From an uncultured Bacteroides sp. (GTDB taxonomy: Bacteria; Bacteroidota; Bacteroidia; Bacteroidales; Bacteroidaceae): a stretch of DNA of 64,000 nucleotides. The notes under the pieces were generated by a model. The model worked only from the letters and a program-made list of their open reading frames with translations, was not told the DNA's origin and did not search any database. Shown here piece after piece: positions 46,758 through 56,237 of this stretch. Numbering within the stretch: the stretch's first letter is position 1; every line of letters begins with the position of its first letter. The position numbers and the translations under genes are program-made. The DNA lies in contig CALUOO010000013.1 of NCBI GenBank assembly GCA_944322345.1, positions 1-64,000 of the forward strand, in the 5' to 3' direction.

Positions 46758-47030
46758 ATGAACAACAAAGAGTTTACATCCGAACTGGCAGACAGACTAG
46801 GATATACCATAAAAGATACGACCGAGCTGATCGGCTCATTACTGAACGGTATGATTCAGGAGCTGGACGAGGGGAAAGTCGTATCCATAGGAGGATTCGG
46901 CACTTTTGCCACTAAGAAAAAGACAGAACGCATCTCGGTAAATCCCATTACCAAGCAGCGCATTCTGATCCCTCCAAAGCTGATCCTGTCTTATAAGCCA
47001 AGCAATATCCTGAAAGAAAAATTGAAATAA
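46758..47030 (+). CDS. HU-family DNA-binding protein
   Basis: This 90-residue protein is of normal HU length, with the conserved GGFGTF turn and a TNPITKQ-like arm (VNPITKQR). It binds and bends DNA. It sits 3 nt after rimO and 11 nt before a larger HU-domain gene, all in one transcription unit with ftsY. Confidence 0.95.
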   Translation: MNNKEFTSELADRLGYTIKDTTELIGSLLNGMIQELDEGKVVSIGGFGTFATKKKTERISVNPITKQRILIPPKLILSYKPSNILKEKLK

Positions 47031-47041
47031 TCTTTTCCCTT

Positions 47042-48121
47042 ATGAACGAAAAACTTACTATTCAAGACCTCACAAAGCTGTTGGCTGCCAAACATGGTAT
47101 GACAGAGCAGGATGCCGAGACTTTCGTTAAAGAATTTTTCTTGTTGATCGAACAAGCCTTGGAAAGCGACAGATGTGTAAAAATCAATGGGTTGGGTACC
47201 TTTAAACTTATAGAAGTCGACAACCGGGAAAGTGTCAATATAAATACCGGAGAAAGATTTCAGATAAAAGGACACAATAAGATTTCGTTCATCCCAGACT
47301 CGAACGTCAGGGAGATTATCAACAAACCTTTCTCTCATTTTGAATCCGTTGTCCTGAACGAGAATACCGTGCTTGACGATACCCCTTTGGAAGACTCAGA
47401 CGACGTGGAGGAGAAAGAAGAAGAAGCGGACGGAGCACCTGTCGAACAGCCAGACGAGAATCGTGCCGCTCCTGACGTTGAAAAGACCGAGCCGGAAAAG
47501 AAGATGGCAGCTAAAGAGGAAAAGCCAGTGGAGATGCCTCCTCAAAGTCCTGAACCCAAAGCCTGTGTGGCAGAGACAAAAGTTGTTGAGAAAGCGGTAG
47601 AAGCACCGCGCCCTGTTGAAGCACCCGCAGCACAAGGAAAAAAGACAACCTTATACTTAGCCATCACCATTCTTGCTGCCGTCTTATTGTGTGGCGGAGC
47701 AATCTTTTACATGTATTATCCAGACCTCTTCCAGGCAGAGGAAGAGACCATTGAGATGCCTTCCATAGAGGAACCCATGCAGATGCCGGCAGACACCATT
47801 GTAGAAAAGGATACGCTGGTGACCGATAGCATTGCCCGTATGAACGTAGCGGCAAAAGACAATACTGCTCCCCAGACTGCCGCCGCCGAGAACAATACCT
47901 CTCCTAAGGTATATTCAGAGTCTGTAAAATACATAATAACAGGTACTAAGACCACTCATACAATGAAGGAGGGAGAGAGCCTGATCAAGGTAGCTTTGCG
48001 CTACTATGGTAACAAAGCCATGTGGACATATATCGTGAAACATAATCAAGGGACGATTAAAAATCCGGACAATGTCCCATACGGAACAGTGATCAAAATA
48101 CCCGAGCTGAGCGAGAAATGA
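47042..48121 (+). CDS. HU-domain / transmembrane / LysM fusion protein
   Basis: This 359-residue protein has an N-terminal HU/IHF-like domain (about 1-95, with INGLGTF and INTGERFQIKG), then an acidic and Pro/Glu/Lys-rich disordered region (about 105-200), one transmembrane segment (about 203-225, LYLAITILAAVLLCGG), a short linker, and a C-terminal LysM domain (about 310-359; MKEGESLIKVALRYYGN, PYGTVIKIP). The layout predicts a cytoplasmic DNA-binding end and a periplasmic peptidoglycan-binding end. A terminator-like hairpin follows at 48141. Whether it truly binds DNA and cell wall at once is inference. Confidence 0.85.
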   Translation: MNEKLTIQDLTKLLAAKHGMTEQDAETFVKEFFLLIEQALESDRCVKINGLGTFKLIEVDNRESVNINTGERFQIKGHNKISFIPDSNVREIINKPFSHFESVVLNENTVLDDTPLEDSDDVEEKEEEADGAPVEQPDENRAAPDVEKTEPEKKMAAKEEKPVEMPPQSPEPKACVAETKVVEKAVEAPRPVEAPAAQGKKTTLYLAITILAAVLLCGGAIFYMYYPDLFQAEEETIEMPSIEEPMQMPADTIVEKDTLVTDSIARMNVAAKDNTAPQTAAAENNTSPKVYSESVKYIITGTKTTHTMKEGESLIKVALRYYGNKAMWTYIVKHNQGTIKNPDNVPYGTVIKIPELSEK

Positions 48122-48140
48122 AAGCTGCTGAAATAAACAT

Positions 48141-48202
48141 AAAAACATCCTCATGAAACGAGAAACAACTCAATGTTTTACTTCATTCATCAGGATGTTT
48201 TT
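48141..48202 (+). terminator. Terminator-like hairpin after the HU-LysM gene
   Basis: AAAAACATCCT (48141-48151) pairs with AGGATGTTTTT (48192-48202), followed by more T. The loop is about 40 nt. It is the main element in the 340-bp gap 48122-48461; the rest holds the moxR promoter. Confidence 0.65.
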
Positions 48203-48346
48203 TCTCATTCATCTCAATGCTTTCTCAGACGTATTGCCTCATGGCTACCGTCTTTGCCCATTAGGCTGGCGAAATGTTACGAATGTACAAAAACGAATCA
48301 AAGTAATTTAATCTAAAGATTTAGCATTGTTTTTTAATGAAAATTA

Positions 48347-48378
48347 ATTGTATTCGTTAACTATATGGCGTAATTTTG
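48347..48378 (+). promoter_or_regulatory. Promoter for the moxR-bat operon
   Basis: ATTG (48347-48350), 20 nt, TAATTTTG (48371-48378). It matches the Bacteroides consensus with one -33 mismatch and leaves a leader of about 75 nt. Confidence 0.75.
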
Positions 48379-48461
48379 GACATCCAAAAAAGAAGGTATA
48401 TCTACAGAATAATAACACATTGATAAACTTGATTTTAAAACAATAAAACATAAAGAATTCT

Positions 48462-49457
48462 ATGGCTGAATCTATTGATATCCGTGAGCTGAACGAGCGG
48501 ATTGAAAGACAAAGTGCTTTCGTTACTAATCTTACGACAGGTATGGACCAAGTAATCGTTGGTCAGAAACATTTGATAGAATCATTGCTGATTGGATTGC
48601 TCTCCGATGGTCACGTCCTGCTGGAAGGAGTGCCGGGCTTGGCAAAAACATTGGCTATTAAAACGCTGGCATCATTGATCGATGCAAAGTATAGCCGTAT
48701 CCAGTTCACGCCCGACTTGTTGCCTGCCGACGTTATCGGTACAATGGTATATAGTCAGAAAGATGAATCTTTCAAAGTTCAGAGAGGACCTGTATTTGCC
48801 AACTTTGTATTGGCCGATGAAATCAACCGTGCTCCTGCCAAAGTTCAGAGTGCCCTGCTTGAAGCAATGCAGGAACGTCAGGTGACTATTGGCAAGGAAA
48901 CATTCTCATTGCCCGAACCTTTCCTTGTACTTGCTACTCAGAACCCGATAGAGCAGGAAGGTACTTATCCTCTTCCTGAAGCACAAGTCGACCGTTTCAT
49001 GCTGAAGGTTGTGATAGACTATCCGAAGCACGAAGAAGAAAAACTGATTATCCGCCAGAATATTAGTGGTGAAAAAACTTCGGTGAAACCTATTCTGCGC
49101 GCAGAGGAGATTATCGAAGCAAGAAAAGTTGTACGTCAGGTATATTTGGACGAGAAAATAGAACGCTACATCGTAGACATTGTATTTGCTACACGTTTCC
49201 CCGATAAATATGACTTGAAGGAACTGAAGGACATGATTGGCTTTGGCGGATCACCGCGTGCATCTATCAATCTGGCACTGGCTGCCCGCGCATATGCTTT
49301 CATCAAACGCCGTGGCTATGTAATCCCCGAAGACGTACGTGCTGTGGCCCATGATGTTCTTCGTCATCGTATCGGACTGACTTATGAAGCTGAAGCAAAC
49401 AATATGACTTCGGACGAAATTGTCAGCAAGATTCTGAATAAGGTTGAAGTGCCCTGA
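48462..49457 (+). CDS. moxR: MoxR-family AAA+ ATPase
   Basis: This 331-residue chaperone-like ATPase works with VWA-domain partners. Motifs: GVPGLAKT (Walker A, about 49), LADEINRAPAKVQ (Walker B), LATQNPIEQEGTYPLPEAQVDRF (sensor region) and GGSPRASINLA. It is the first gene of the bat operon, with a 153-bp gap to the DUF58 gene. Confidence 0.95.
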   Translation: MAESIDIRELNERIERQSAFVTNLTTGMDQVIVGQKHLIESLLIGLLSDGHVLLEGVPGLAKTLAIKTLASLIDAKYSRIQFTPDLLPADVIGTMVYSQKDESFKVQRGPVFANFVLADEINRAPAKVQSALLEAMQERQVTIGKETFSLPEPFLVLATQNPIEQEGTYPLPEAQVDRFMLKVVIDYPKHEEEKLIIRQNISGEKTSVKPILRAEEIIEARKVVRQVYLDEKIERYIVDIVFATRFPDKYDLKELKDMIGFGGSPRASINLALAARAYAFIKRRGYVIPEDVRAVAHDVLRHRIGLTYEAEANNMTSDEIVSKILNKVEVP

Positions 49458-49610
49458 TCGTTTGCTTGAAAGAAAATGTTCTAGCACAGGTAAACATTTA
49501 GTTCTTTGGCATTTGAGTCGATGAGCTTGTAAACTTTTGTTTTCAACTTAAAGGCTCAAAATGTCTGTATGCCGATAAAACCACTTACTTACGTAAGTAT
49601 ACAAACAGGA

Positions 49611-50480
49611 ATGGAAACAAGTGAAATATTAAAGAAAGTCCGCCAGATTGAGATCAAGACCAGAGGATTGTCCAACAATATTTTTGCAGGTCAGTATCAC
49701 TCAGCCTTTAAAGGAAGAGGTATGTCCTTTTCCGAGGTGCGTGAATATCAGTTTGGTGATGATATACGTGATATCGACTGGAATGTCACCGCCCGTTTCA
49801 ATCGCCCTTATGTAAAGGTGTTCGAAGAAGAACGTGAGCTGACGGTCATGCTGATGGTAGATGTCTCTGGCAGTTTGGAATTTGGTACCATCAAGCAGCT
49901 GAAGAAAGATATGGTAACAGAGATTGCAGCAACGCTTGCCTTCTCTGCCATACAGAACAATGATAAGATTGGTGTTATCTTTTTCTCCGACCGCATAGAG
50001 AAGTTTATACCTCCCAAGAAAGGGCGTAAACACATTCTGTATATTATTCGTGAGCTGCTTGATTTCCATCCTGAAAGTCGTCGTACGAACATCAGACTTG
50101 CGTTGGAGTATCTGACAAACGTTATGAAAAGAAGGTGTACAGCCTTTATTCTGTCAGACTTTATAGATCAGGAAAACTTCAAGAATGCCCTGACCATTGC
50201 CAATCGGAAGCATGATGTAGTAGCTTTGCAGGTCTACGACAGGAGGGTAAGCGAGCTACCTCCTGTAGGACTTATGAAGATTAAGGATGCCGAAACTGGA
50301 CATGAACAATGGATTGATACTTCGTCTAAAGCCGTTCGTCGAGCACATCGTGAGTGGTGGGTGCAAAAACAGGCAGATTTGGCTGATACCTTCACCAAGA
50401 GTAATGTAGATTCTGTATCCATCAGAACCGACGAAGATTATGTGAAAGCATTATTGAACTTATTTGCTAAACGAAACTAA
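49611..50480 (+). CDS. DUF58 / VWA-like protein of the bat operon
   Basis: This 289-residue protein starts at ATG 49611 (METSEILKKVRQIEIKTRG), the usual start of the family; an in-frame ATG 14 codons upstream is less likely. The DUF58 core GRGMSFSEVREYQFGDDIRDIDW is split by a VWA-type MIDAS, MVDVSGS. It acts with MoxR in the bat complex. Its stop overlaps the next start by 1 nt. Confidence 0.92.
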   Translation: METSEILKKVRQIEIKTRGLSNNIFAGQYHSAFKGRGMSFSEVREYQFGDDIRDIDWNVTARFNRPYVKVFEEERELTVMLMVDVSGSLEFGTIKQLKKDMVTEIAATLAFSAIQNNDKIGVIFFSDRIEKFIPPKKGRKHILYIIRELLDFHPESRRTNIRLALEYLTNVMKRRCTAFILSDFIDQENFKNALTIANRKHDVVALQVYDRRVSELPPVGLMKIKDAETGHEQWIDTSSKAVRRAHREWWVQKQADLADTFTKSNVDSVSIRTDEDYVKALLNLFAKRN

Positions 50481-51568
50481 TGGAATCAAAGATGAAAAGG
50501 AATTTTGTTCTGATCTCATTAATATGCCTATTATTTGTTGACAAAGTCATAGCACAATCTGTTACGGTAGAGGCTAAAATCGATTCATTGCAGATTTGGA
50601 TTGGAGAACAGGCAAAGCTACAATTACAGGTGGCTATGGATGCAAAACAGAAAGCTGTTTTCCCTCTTTATACAGATACCATTGTACGTGGAATAGAAGT
50701 TGTGGAAACGGCCAAACCTGATACTCAATATTTGAATAACCGCCAGCGATTGCTAATTACTCAAGAATATACCATTACCTCCTTTGACTCGGCTTTGTAT
50801 TATATTCCTCCTATACCGGTAACTGTTGACGGACAAGAATACAAATCCAAAGCATTGGCATTAAAAGTCTATTCAATGCCTGTGGATACATTGCATCCCG
50901 AGCAGTTCTTTGGTCAAAAGACGGTAATGAAGGCTCCTTTTGCATGGGAAGACTGGTATGGATTAATGATTTGTTCGTTTTTGGCAATTCCGTTACTTGG
51001 CTTGTTGATCTATCTGATCATACGTATTCGTGACAATAAGCCAATCATCCGAAAGATAAAGGTAGAACCCAAACTTCCTCCACATCAGGCAGCTCTAAAA
51101 GAAATCGAGAGGATCAAGGGTGAGAAAATCTGGCAGAAAGGGCATTCAAAGGAATACTATACTGAATTGACAGATGCACTTCGCACCTATATAAAAGACA
51201 GATTTGGTTTTAATGCCCTAGAAATGACATCTTCTGAAATCATTGAGAAGTTACTTGAAATAAAAGATAAGAATGCAATTGCCGATTTGAAGAATCTGTT
51301 TGAAACGGCTGATCTTGTGAAGTTTGCAAAACACAATCCTTTGATGAACGAAAATGATGCAAACTTGATTAACGCAATTGATTTTATCAATGATACCAAG
51401 CAAATTGAAGAAGAAAATCAGAAACCTCAACCAAGTGAGATTACGATTGTGGAGAAACGTTCTTTACGTACGAAGGTTTTGCTGGCAGGTGGAATCGTAG
51501 CTTTGTCTGTTACTTTGGTAAGCATTTTCATATATATAGGAATTCAGCTTTATGAATTGTTTTCGTAG
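50480..51568 (+). CDS. BatD-like/DUF4381-like membrane protein of the bat operon
   Basis: This 362-residue protein has a signal peptide (about 1-25, ending VIAQ), a beta-rich periplasmic part, a membrane segment near residues 155-180 (MICSFLAIPLLGLLIYLIIR), a cytoplasmic helical region with TELTDALRTYIKDRFGF and TSSEIIEKLL, and a second membrane segment near 330-355. The helical part resembles the C-terminus of BatD. No further function is visible. Confidence 0.75.
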   Translation: MESKMKRNFVLISLICLLFVDKVIAQSVTVEAKIDSLQIWIGEQAKLQLQVAMDAKQKAVFPLYTDTIVRGIEVVETAKPDTQYLNNRQRLLITQEYTITSFDSALYYIPPIPVTVDGQEYKSKALALKVYSMPVDTLHPEQFFGQKTVMKAPFAWEDWYGLMICSFLAIPLLGLLIYLIIRIRDNKPIIRKIKVEPKLPPHQAALKEIERIKGEKIWQKGHSKEYYTELTDALRTYIKDRFGFNALEMTSSEIIEKLLEIKDKNAIADLKNLFETADLVKFAKHNPLMNENDANLINAIDFINDTKQIEEENQKPQPSEITIVEKRSLRTKVLLAGGIVALSVTLVSIFIYIGIQLYELFS

Positions 51569-51618
51569 ATGCTAGATGTACAATGTTATATAAATAATAT
51601 TTAATAAACTGTAAAGAG

Positions 51619-52602
51619 ATGGTTTTTGCCAATATAGAATATCTGTTTTTGCTTTTGTTGCTTATACCCTATGTTGTGTGGTATATAATGAAGCATAAAA
51701 AAAGTGAAGCAACTCTTCAGATATCAGATGCTAGAGTATATGCTCATACCCCTAAAAGCTATAAAAACTATTTATTGCATGTGCCTTTTGTCTTGCGTGT
51801 TATCGCACTGATATTAATTATTTTGGTAATAGCACGTCCGCAAACAACTGATAAGTGGCAGAATAGTGAGATTGAAGGTATTGATATTATGTTGGCTGTC
51901 GATGTGTCCACCAGTATGCTTGCTGAGGACTTGAAACCAAATAGACTTGAAGCAGCAAAAGATGTAGCAGCCGAATTTATTAATGGACGGCCTAATGACA
52001 ATATTGGAATAACATTATTTGCAGGAGAGAGTTTTACCCAGTGTCCCTTGACGGTTGATCACGCCGTACTGTTGGATATGATTCATAATATTAAGTGCGG
52101 ACTTATAGAAGATGGAACAGCTGTAGGTATGGGAATTGCTAATGCAGTTACAAGGTTAAAAGATAGCAAAGCTAAGTCAAAAGTAATCATTCTGCTGACT
52201 GACGGTACAAACAATAAAGGAGACATTTCCCCTTTAACAGCTGCAGAAATTGCCAAGAGTTTTGGTATCCGTATTTATACCATTGGTGTAGGAACAAATG
52301 GAACGGCGCCCTATCCGTATCCTGTAGGAAATACTGTCCAATATGTAAATGTCCCTGTTGAGATTGACGAGCAGACTTTAACACAAATTGCAGGTACCAC
52401 AGATGGTAATTATTTTCGTGCTACCAGTAATTCGAAGTTGAAAGAAGTTTATACGGAAATTGATAAACTGGAGAAAACTAAGCTGAATGTAAAGGAATAT
52501 AGTAAGCGTGAAGAAGAATATCGTTGGTTTGCGTTGGCTGCTTTCCTTTGCGTATTATTAGAACTATTATTGCGTAATTCCATACTTAAGAAAATTCCAT
52601 AA
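51619..52602 (+). CDS. batA: Aerotolerance protein BatA (VWA domain)
   Basis: This 327-residue membrane protein has two N-terminal membrane segments (about 5-25 and 55-75), a VWA domain with MIDAS DVSTSM (about 95), TLFAGES and LLTDGTNNKG, and a C-terminal membrane segment. It is one of the paired VWA proteins of the Bacteroides aerotolerance operon. Confidence 0.95.
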   Translation: MVFANIEYLFLLLLLIPYVVWYIMKHKKSEATLQISDARVYAHTPKSYKNYLLHVPFVLRVIALILIILVIARPQTTDKWQNSEIEGIDIMLAVDVSTSMLAEDLKPNRLEAAKDVAAEFINGRPNDNIGITLFAGESFTQCPLTVDHAVLLDMIHNIKCGLIEDGTAVGMGIANAVTRLKDSKAKSKVIILLTDGTNNKGDISPLTAAEIAKSFGIRIYTIGVGTNGTAPYPYPVGNTVQYVNVPVEIDEQTLTQIAGTTDGNYFRATSNSKLKEVYTEIDKLEKTKLNVKEYSKREEEYRWFALAAFLCVLLELLLRNSILKKIP

Positions 52603-52653
52603 AGTTTTGATGTTTACAAATGTGTATTTATAAATTGTAAAAGAGTAACTAAG

Positions 52654-53682
52654 ATGTTTCGATTTGAAGAACCTACATATCTGTATCTACTATTGTTATT
52701 GCCATTTTTGGTAGTCTTTTATTTGTTCTCTAATTATAGAAGGCGTAAGAATATTCGAACTTTTGGCGATCCGAATTTGTTGCAGCAATTAATGCCAGAA
52801 GTATCTAAGCACCGACCAGATATTAAATTTGGGATAATTCTAGTAGTCATAGGATTGTTTTCTGTATTGTTAGCCCGTCCACAATTCGGCTCAAAGTTGG
52901 AGACTGTTAAACGTAAAGGTGTAGAAGTTATCATTGCCTTGGATATATCAAATTCTATGTTGGCGCAAGATGTACAGCCTAGTCGTTTGGATAAAGCAAA
53001 ACGGTTGGTCTCAAGGCTTGTTGACGAGCTTGATAATGATAAAGTTGGAATGATTGTTTTTGCAGGTGATGCTTTTACTCAATTGCCTATTACGAGTGAT
53101 TATATCTCTGCGAAGATGTTTTTGGAATCAATCAATCCTTCATTAATTTCGAAGCAAGGAACTGCTATTGGAGAGGCTATAAACTTGGCAGTTCGTAGTT
53201 TTACTCCGCAAGAGGGAGTAGGACGCGCAATTATTGTAATTACTGATGGAGAAAACCATGAGGGAGGAGCTATAGAAGCGGCAAAAACAGCAACTGAAAA
53301 GGGTATTCAGGTAGATGTTTTAGGAGTTGGGATGCCTGAAGGAGCACCTATACCTGAAGAGGGAACAAATGATTATCGTCGTGACAAAGATGGCAATGTA
53401 ATTGTTACTCGTTTGAATGAAAAAATGTGTCAGGAAATTGCTCAGGAAGGAAAAGGTATTTATGTGCGTGTTGATAATACAAATGCTGCCCAGAAAATGA
53501 TAAATCAGGAAATAAGTAAGATGGCTAAATCTGATGTTGAATCGAAGGTTTATACTGATTATAATGAGCAATTTCAGGCTGTGGCATGGATCATACTATT
53601 ATTGTTACTAAGTGAAGTTCTGATATTAAATCGTAAGAACCCTTTGTTTAAGAATATTCATTTATTTTCAAATAAGAAATAG
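52654..53682 (+). CDS. batB: Aerotolerance protein BatB (VWA domain)
   Basis: This 342-residue protein has the BatA layout: two N-terminal membrane helices, a VWA domain with MIDAS DISNSM (about 92), VFAGDAFTQ and ITDGENHEGG, and a C-terminal helix. It starts 51 bp after batA. The two are paralogues. Confidence 0.95.
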   Translation: MFRFEEPTYLYLLLLLPFLVVFYLFSNYRRRKNIRTFGDPNLLQQLMPEVSKHRPDIKFGIILVVIGLFSVLLARPQFGSKLETVKRKGVEVIIALDISNSMLAQDVQPSRLDKAKRLVSRLVDELDNDKVGMIVFAGDAFTQLPITSDYISAKMFLESINPSLISKQGTAIGEAINLAVRSFTPQEGVGRAIIVITDGENHEGGAIEAAKTATEKGIQVDVLGVGMPEGAPIPEEGTNDYRRDKDGNVIVTRLNEKMCQEIAQEGKGIYVRVDNTNAAQKMINQEISKMAKSDVESKVYTDYNEQFQAVAWIILLLLLSEVLILNRKNPLFKNIHLFSNKK

Positions 53683-53684
53683 CT

Positions 53685-54389
53685 ATGTTGAACAACAAAT
53701 ATATTCTACTTCTCTTTTGGGCGTTGATGTCAGGAAACGTATTGGCTCAGAAGGCTGAGCGCGATTATATAAGGAAAGGGAATCGCTTGTTTAAAGACAG
53801 TGTTTTTGTAGATGCAGAAGTCAATTATCGTAAAGCTTTAGAATCTAATCCTAAGTCTACGGTATCAATGTATAATTTAGGAAATGCACTTTCTCAACAA
53901 CAGAAGTTCCAAGATGCCATGGAGCAATATTCGGCAGCAAGCAAAATAGAAAAGGATAAATTGAAACTTGCTCAAATTTATCATAATATGGGAGTTATTC
54001 TGCAATCTGGTAAGGATTATGCAAAAGCTATTGAAGCATATAAAATGTCATTGCGAAATAATCCTTCAGATAATGAGACACGATATAATTTAGCTCTATC
54101 ACAGAAATTGTTGAAGGATCAACAAAATAACCAGAATCAGAATAAAGATGATAAACAACAGCAAAATAAAGAGCAAGATCAGAATAAGGAAAAGCAGCAG
54201 GATCAAAAACAAGATAATGATAAACAACAACAGCCTCCTCAGAATGATAAGAAACAAGATAAAAACATGTCGAAAGAAAATGCAGAACAATTGCTTAAAT
54301 CTGTAATGCAAGATGAGAAGAATGTGCAGGAAAAAGTAAAGAAACAACAGAAGGTTGTTCAAGACGGACGTTTGGAAAAAGATTGGTAA
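53685..54389 (+). CDS. batC: Aerotolerance protein BatC (TPR)
   Basis: This 234-residue protein has a signal peptide (about 1-21, VLAQK), three TPR-like repeats (about 25-145), and a Gln/Asn/Lys/Asp-rich disordered tract (about 148-195) before a charged C-terminus. It begins 2 nt after batB, so translation is coupled. In the bat complex it serves as a scaffold. Confidence 0.92.
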   Translation: MLNNKYILLLFWALMSGNVLAQKAERDYIRKGNRLFKDSVFVDAEVNYRKALESNPKSTVSMYNLGNALSQQQKFQDAMEQYSAASKIEKDKLKLAQIYHNMGVILQSGKDYAKAIEAYKMSLRNNPSDNETRYNLALSQKLLKDQQNNQNQNKDDKQQQNKEQDQNKEKQQDQKQDNDKQQQPPQNDKKQDKNMSKENAEQLLKSVMQDEKNVQEKVKKQQKVVQDGRLEKDW

Positions 54390-54406
54390 TGATATAATTT
54401 GATGTT

Positions 54407-56224
54407 ATGATGAAAAAACTGATTGCCATATTTATAATACTAATCATATATAGTATACGTATTTTTGCGAATAACGGTGAGGTTGAATTTACAGCTTCTG
54501 CGCCTGAAACCGTTGTAGTTGGAGAGCAATTTAGACTATCTTATACAGCAACTACTACACAGGTGAAAAACCTTCAATTGCCTTCTATTAAGGGCTTTGA
54601 AATATTGATTGGCCCTAACCGTTCAATAAAAGTGCAAAGTATCAATGGAAATACAAGCGAGACCTCTACTTATACCTATATTTTGATGGCAAAAGAAGTG
54701 GGGGAATATACCATACCTGGAGCTTCTGTAGTGGCAGATGGAAAACAAATGGTTTCAAATTCTGTAAAAATAAAAGTCCTTCCGCAAGACCAAGCTTCTA
54801 CTGAGAAATCTGAAGAAGATTCATCTGATTCATCTTCACAGCCTAGTGTGTCAAATCAAGATCTGTTTGTTATGGCAACTGTAAATAAAACAGATGTTTA
54901 TGAACAGGAAGCTTTTCTACTTACATACAAAATATATACACGGGAACCTAACTTGCGATTAAATAATCAGAAACTTCCCGATTTTAAAGGTTTCCATTCT
55001 CAGGAAGTTGAGATGCCTTCAAATGCTAAATGGACTCAAGAACACTATAAAGGGCGTAATTACTTTACAACTATTTATCGTCAATTTGTGCTTTTTCCTC
55101 AGCAGGTGGGTAAATTATTTATAGAACCGGCTCTGTTTCAGATGACAGTAGAGAAAGCCGTGCGTTCAGATGATCCATTTGACGCTTTCTTTAATGGTGG
55201 AAGCAATATTGTTGCGATAAATAAGAATCTTAGTACACCAAAGATTGCCGTGAATGTAAAATCTTTACCTGCAGGCAAACCTGTAGATTTTTCTGGTGGA
55301 GTAGGAGAGTTTAATATTTCTTCTTCTATTAATGATCAAGAAGTAAAGACAAATGATGCTATAACAGTTAAAGTGATTATTTCTGGTACAGGCAATCTCA
55401 AGCTATTAAATAATCCCGAAATTAAATTCCCAGAGGATTTTGAAATTTATGATCCTAAGGTTGATAATCAAGTTAGATTAACTCGCGAGGGATTAACAGG
55501 TAATAAAGTGATAGAGTATTTGGCTATTCCTAGACATGCTGGAGACTATACAATACCTGGAGTTACATTTTCTTATTTTGATATTCGTTCAAAATCATAT
55601 AAGACATTGAAGACTGAAGACTATGTAGTCAAAGTCCAAAAAGGTGCAGGAAACGCAGAGCAAGTTGTTGCAAACTTTACGAATAAGGAAGAATTGAAAG
55701 TTTTAGGTGAAGATATCCGTTACATTAAACAAAACGATGTAACTCTGCGCCCAAAAGGTAGTTTCTTTTATAGTAGTACGACGTATTGGTTATTCTACAT
55801 TATCCCTGCTCTTATTTTTATAGTTTCTATAATCTTTTATAGAAGGAAAGTAAGTGAGAGTGCTAATGTAACAAAAATGCGTACTAAAAAGGCAAACAAA
55901 GTTGCTATTAAACGGATGAAATTGGCTCATAAATTGCTTTCTGAAAATAAAAAGGATGATTTTTATGATGAAGTATTAAAGACATTATGGGGATATATTA
56001 GTGATAAACTTAATATACCAGTGTCCTGTTTGTCTAAAGATAATATAGAAGAAAATTTAAGGAACTATAATGTAAATGAGGAACTTATAACTGAGTTTAT
56101 TGGTACGTTAAATGAATGCGAATTTGCACGTTTTGCTCCAGGCGATGAAAATCAGGCAATGGACAAAGTCTATTCATCATCTATTGCGGTTATAAGTAAA
56201 ATGGAAAATTCAATTAAACATTAA
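54407..56224 (+). CDS. batD: Aerotolerance protein BatD
   Basis: This 605-residue protein has a signal peptide (about 1-21), several periplasmic beta-sandwich domains (YTIPGASVVADGK, then YTIPGVTFSYFD), a membrane segment near 465-490 and a cytoplasmic helical C-terminus with LKTLWGYISDKL. The arrangement is typical of the BatD oxygen-tolerance family. Confidence 0.93.
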   Translation: MMKKLIAIFIILIIYSIRIFANNGEVEFTASAPETVVVGEQFRLSYTATTTQVKNLQLPSIKGFEILIGPNRSIKVQSINGNTSETSTYTYILMAKEVGEYTIPGASVVADGKQMVSNSVKIKVLPQDQASTEKSEEDSSDSSSQPSVSNQDLFVMATVNKTDVYEQEAFLLTYKIYTREPNLRLNNQKLPDFKGFHSQEVEMPSNAKWTQEHYKGRNYFTTIYRQFVLFPQQVGKLFIEPALFQMTVEKAVRSDDPFDAFFNGGSNIVAINKNLSTPKIAVNVKSLPAGKPVDFSGGVGEFNISSSINDQEVKTNDAITVKVIISGTGNLKLLNNPEIKFPEDFEIYDPKVDNQVRLTREGLTGNKVIEYLAIPRHAGDYTIPGVTFSYFDIRSKSYKTLKTEDYVVKVQKGAGNAEQVVANFTNKEELKVLGEDIRYIKQNDVTLRPKGSFFYSSTTYWLFYIIPALIFIVSIIFYRRKVSESANVTKMRTKKANKVAIKRMKLAHKLLSENKKDDFYDEVLKTLWGYISDKLNIPVSCLSKDNIEENLRNYNVNEELITEFIGTLNECEFARFAPGDENQAMDKVYSSSIAVISKMENSIKH

Positions 56225-56237
56225 TTGGTAATTTTAT

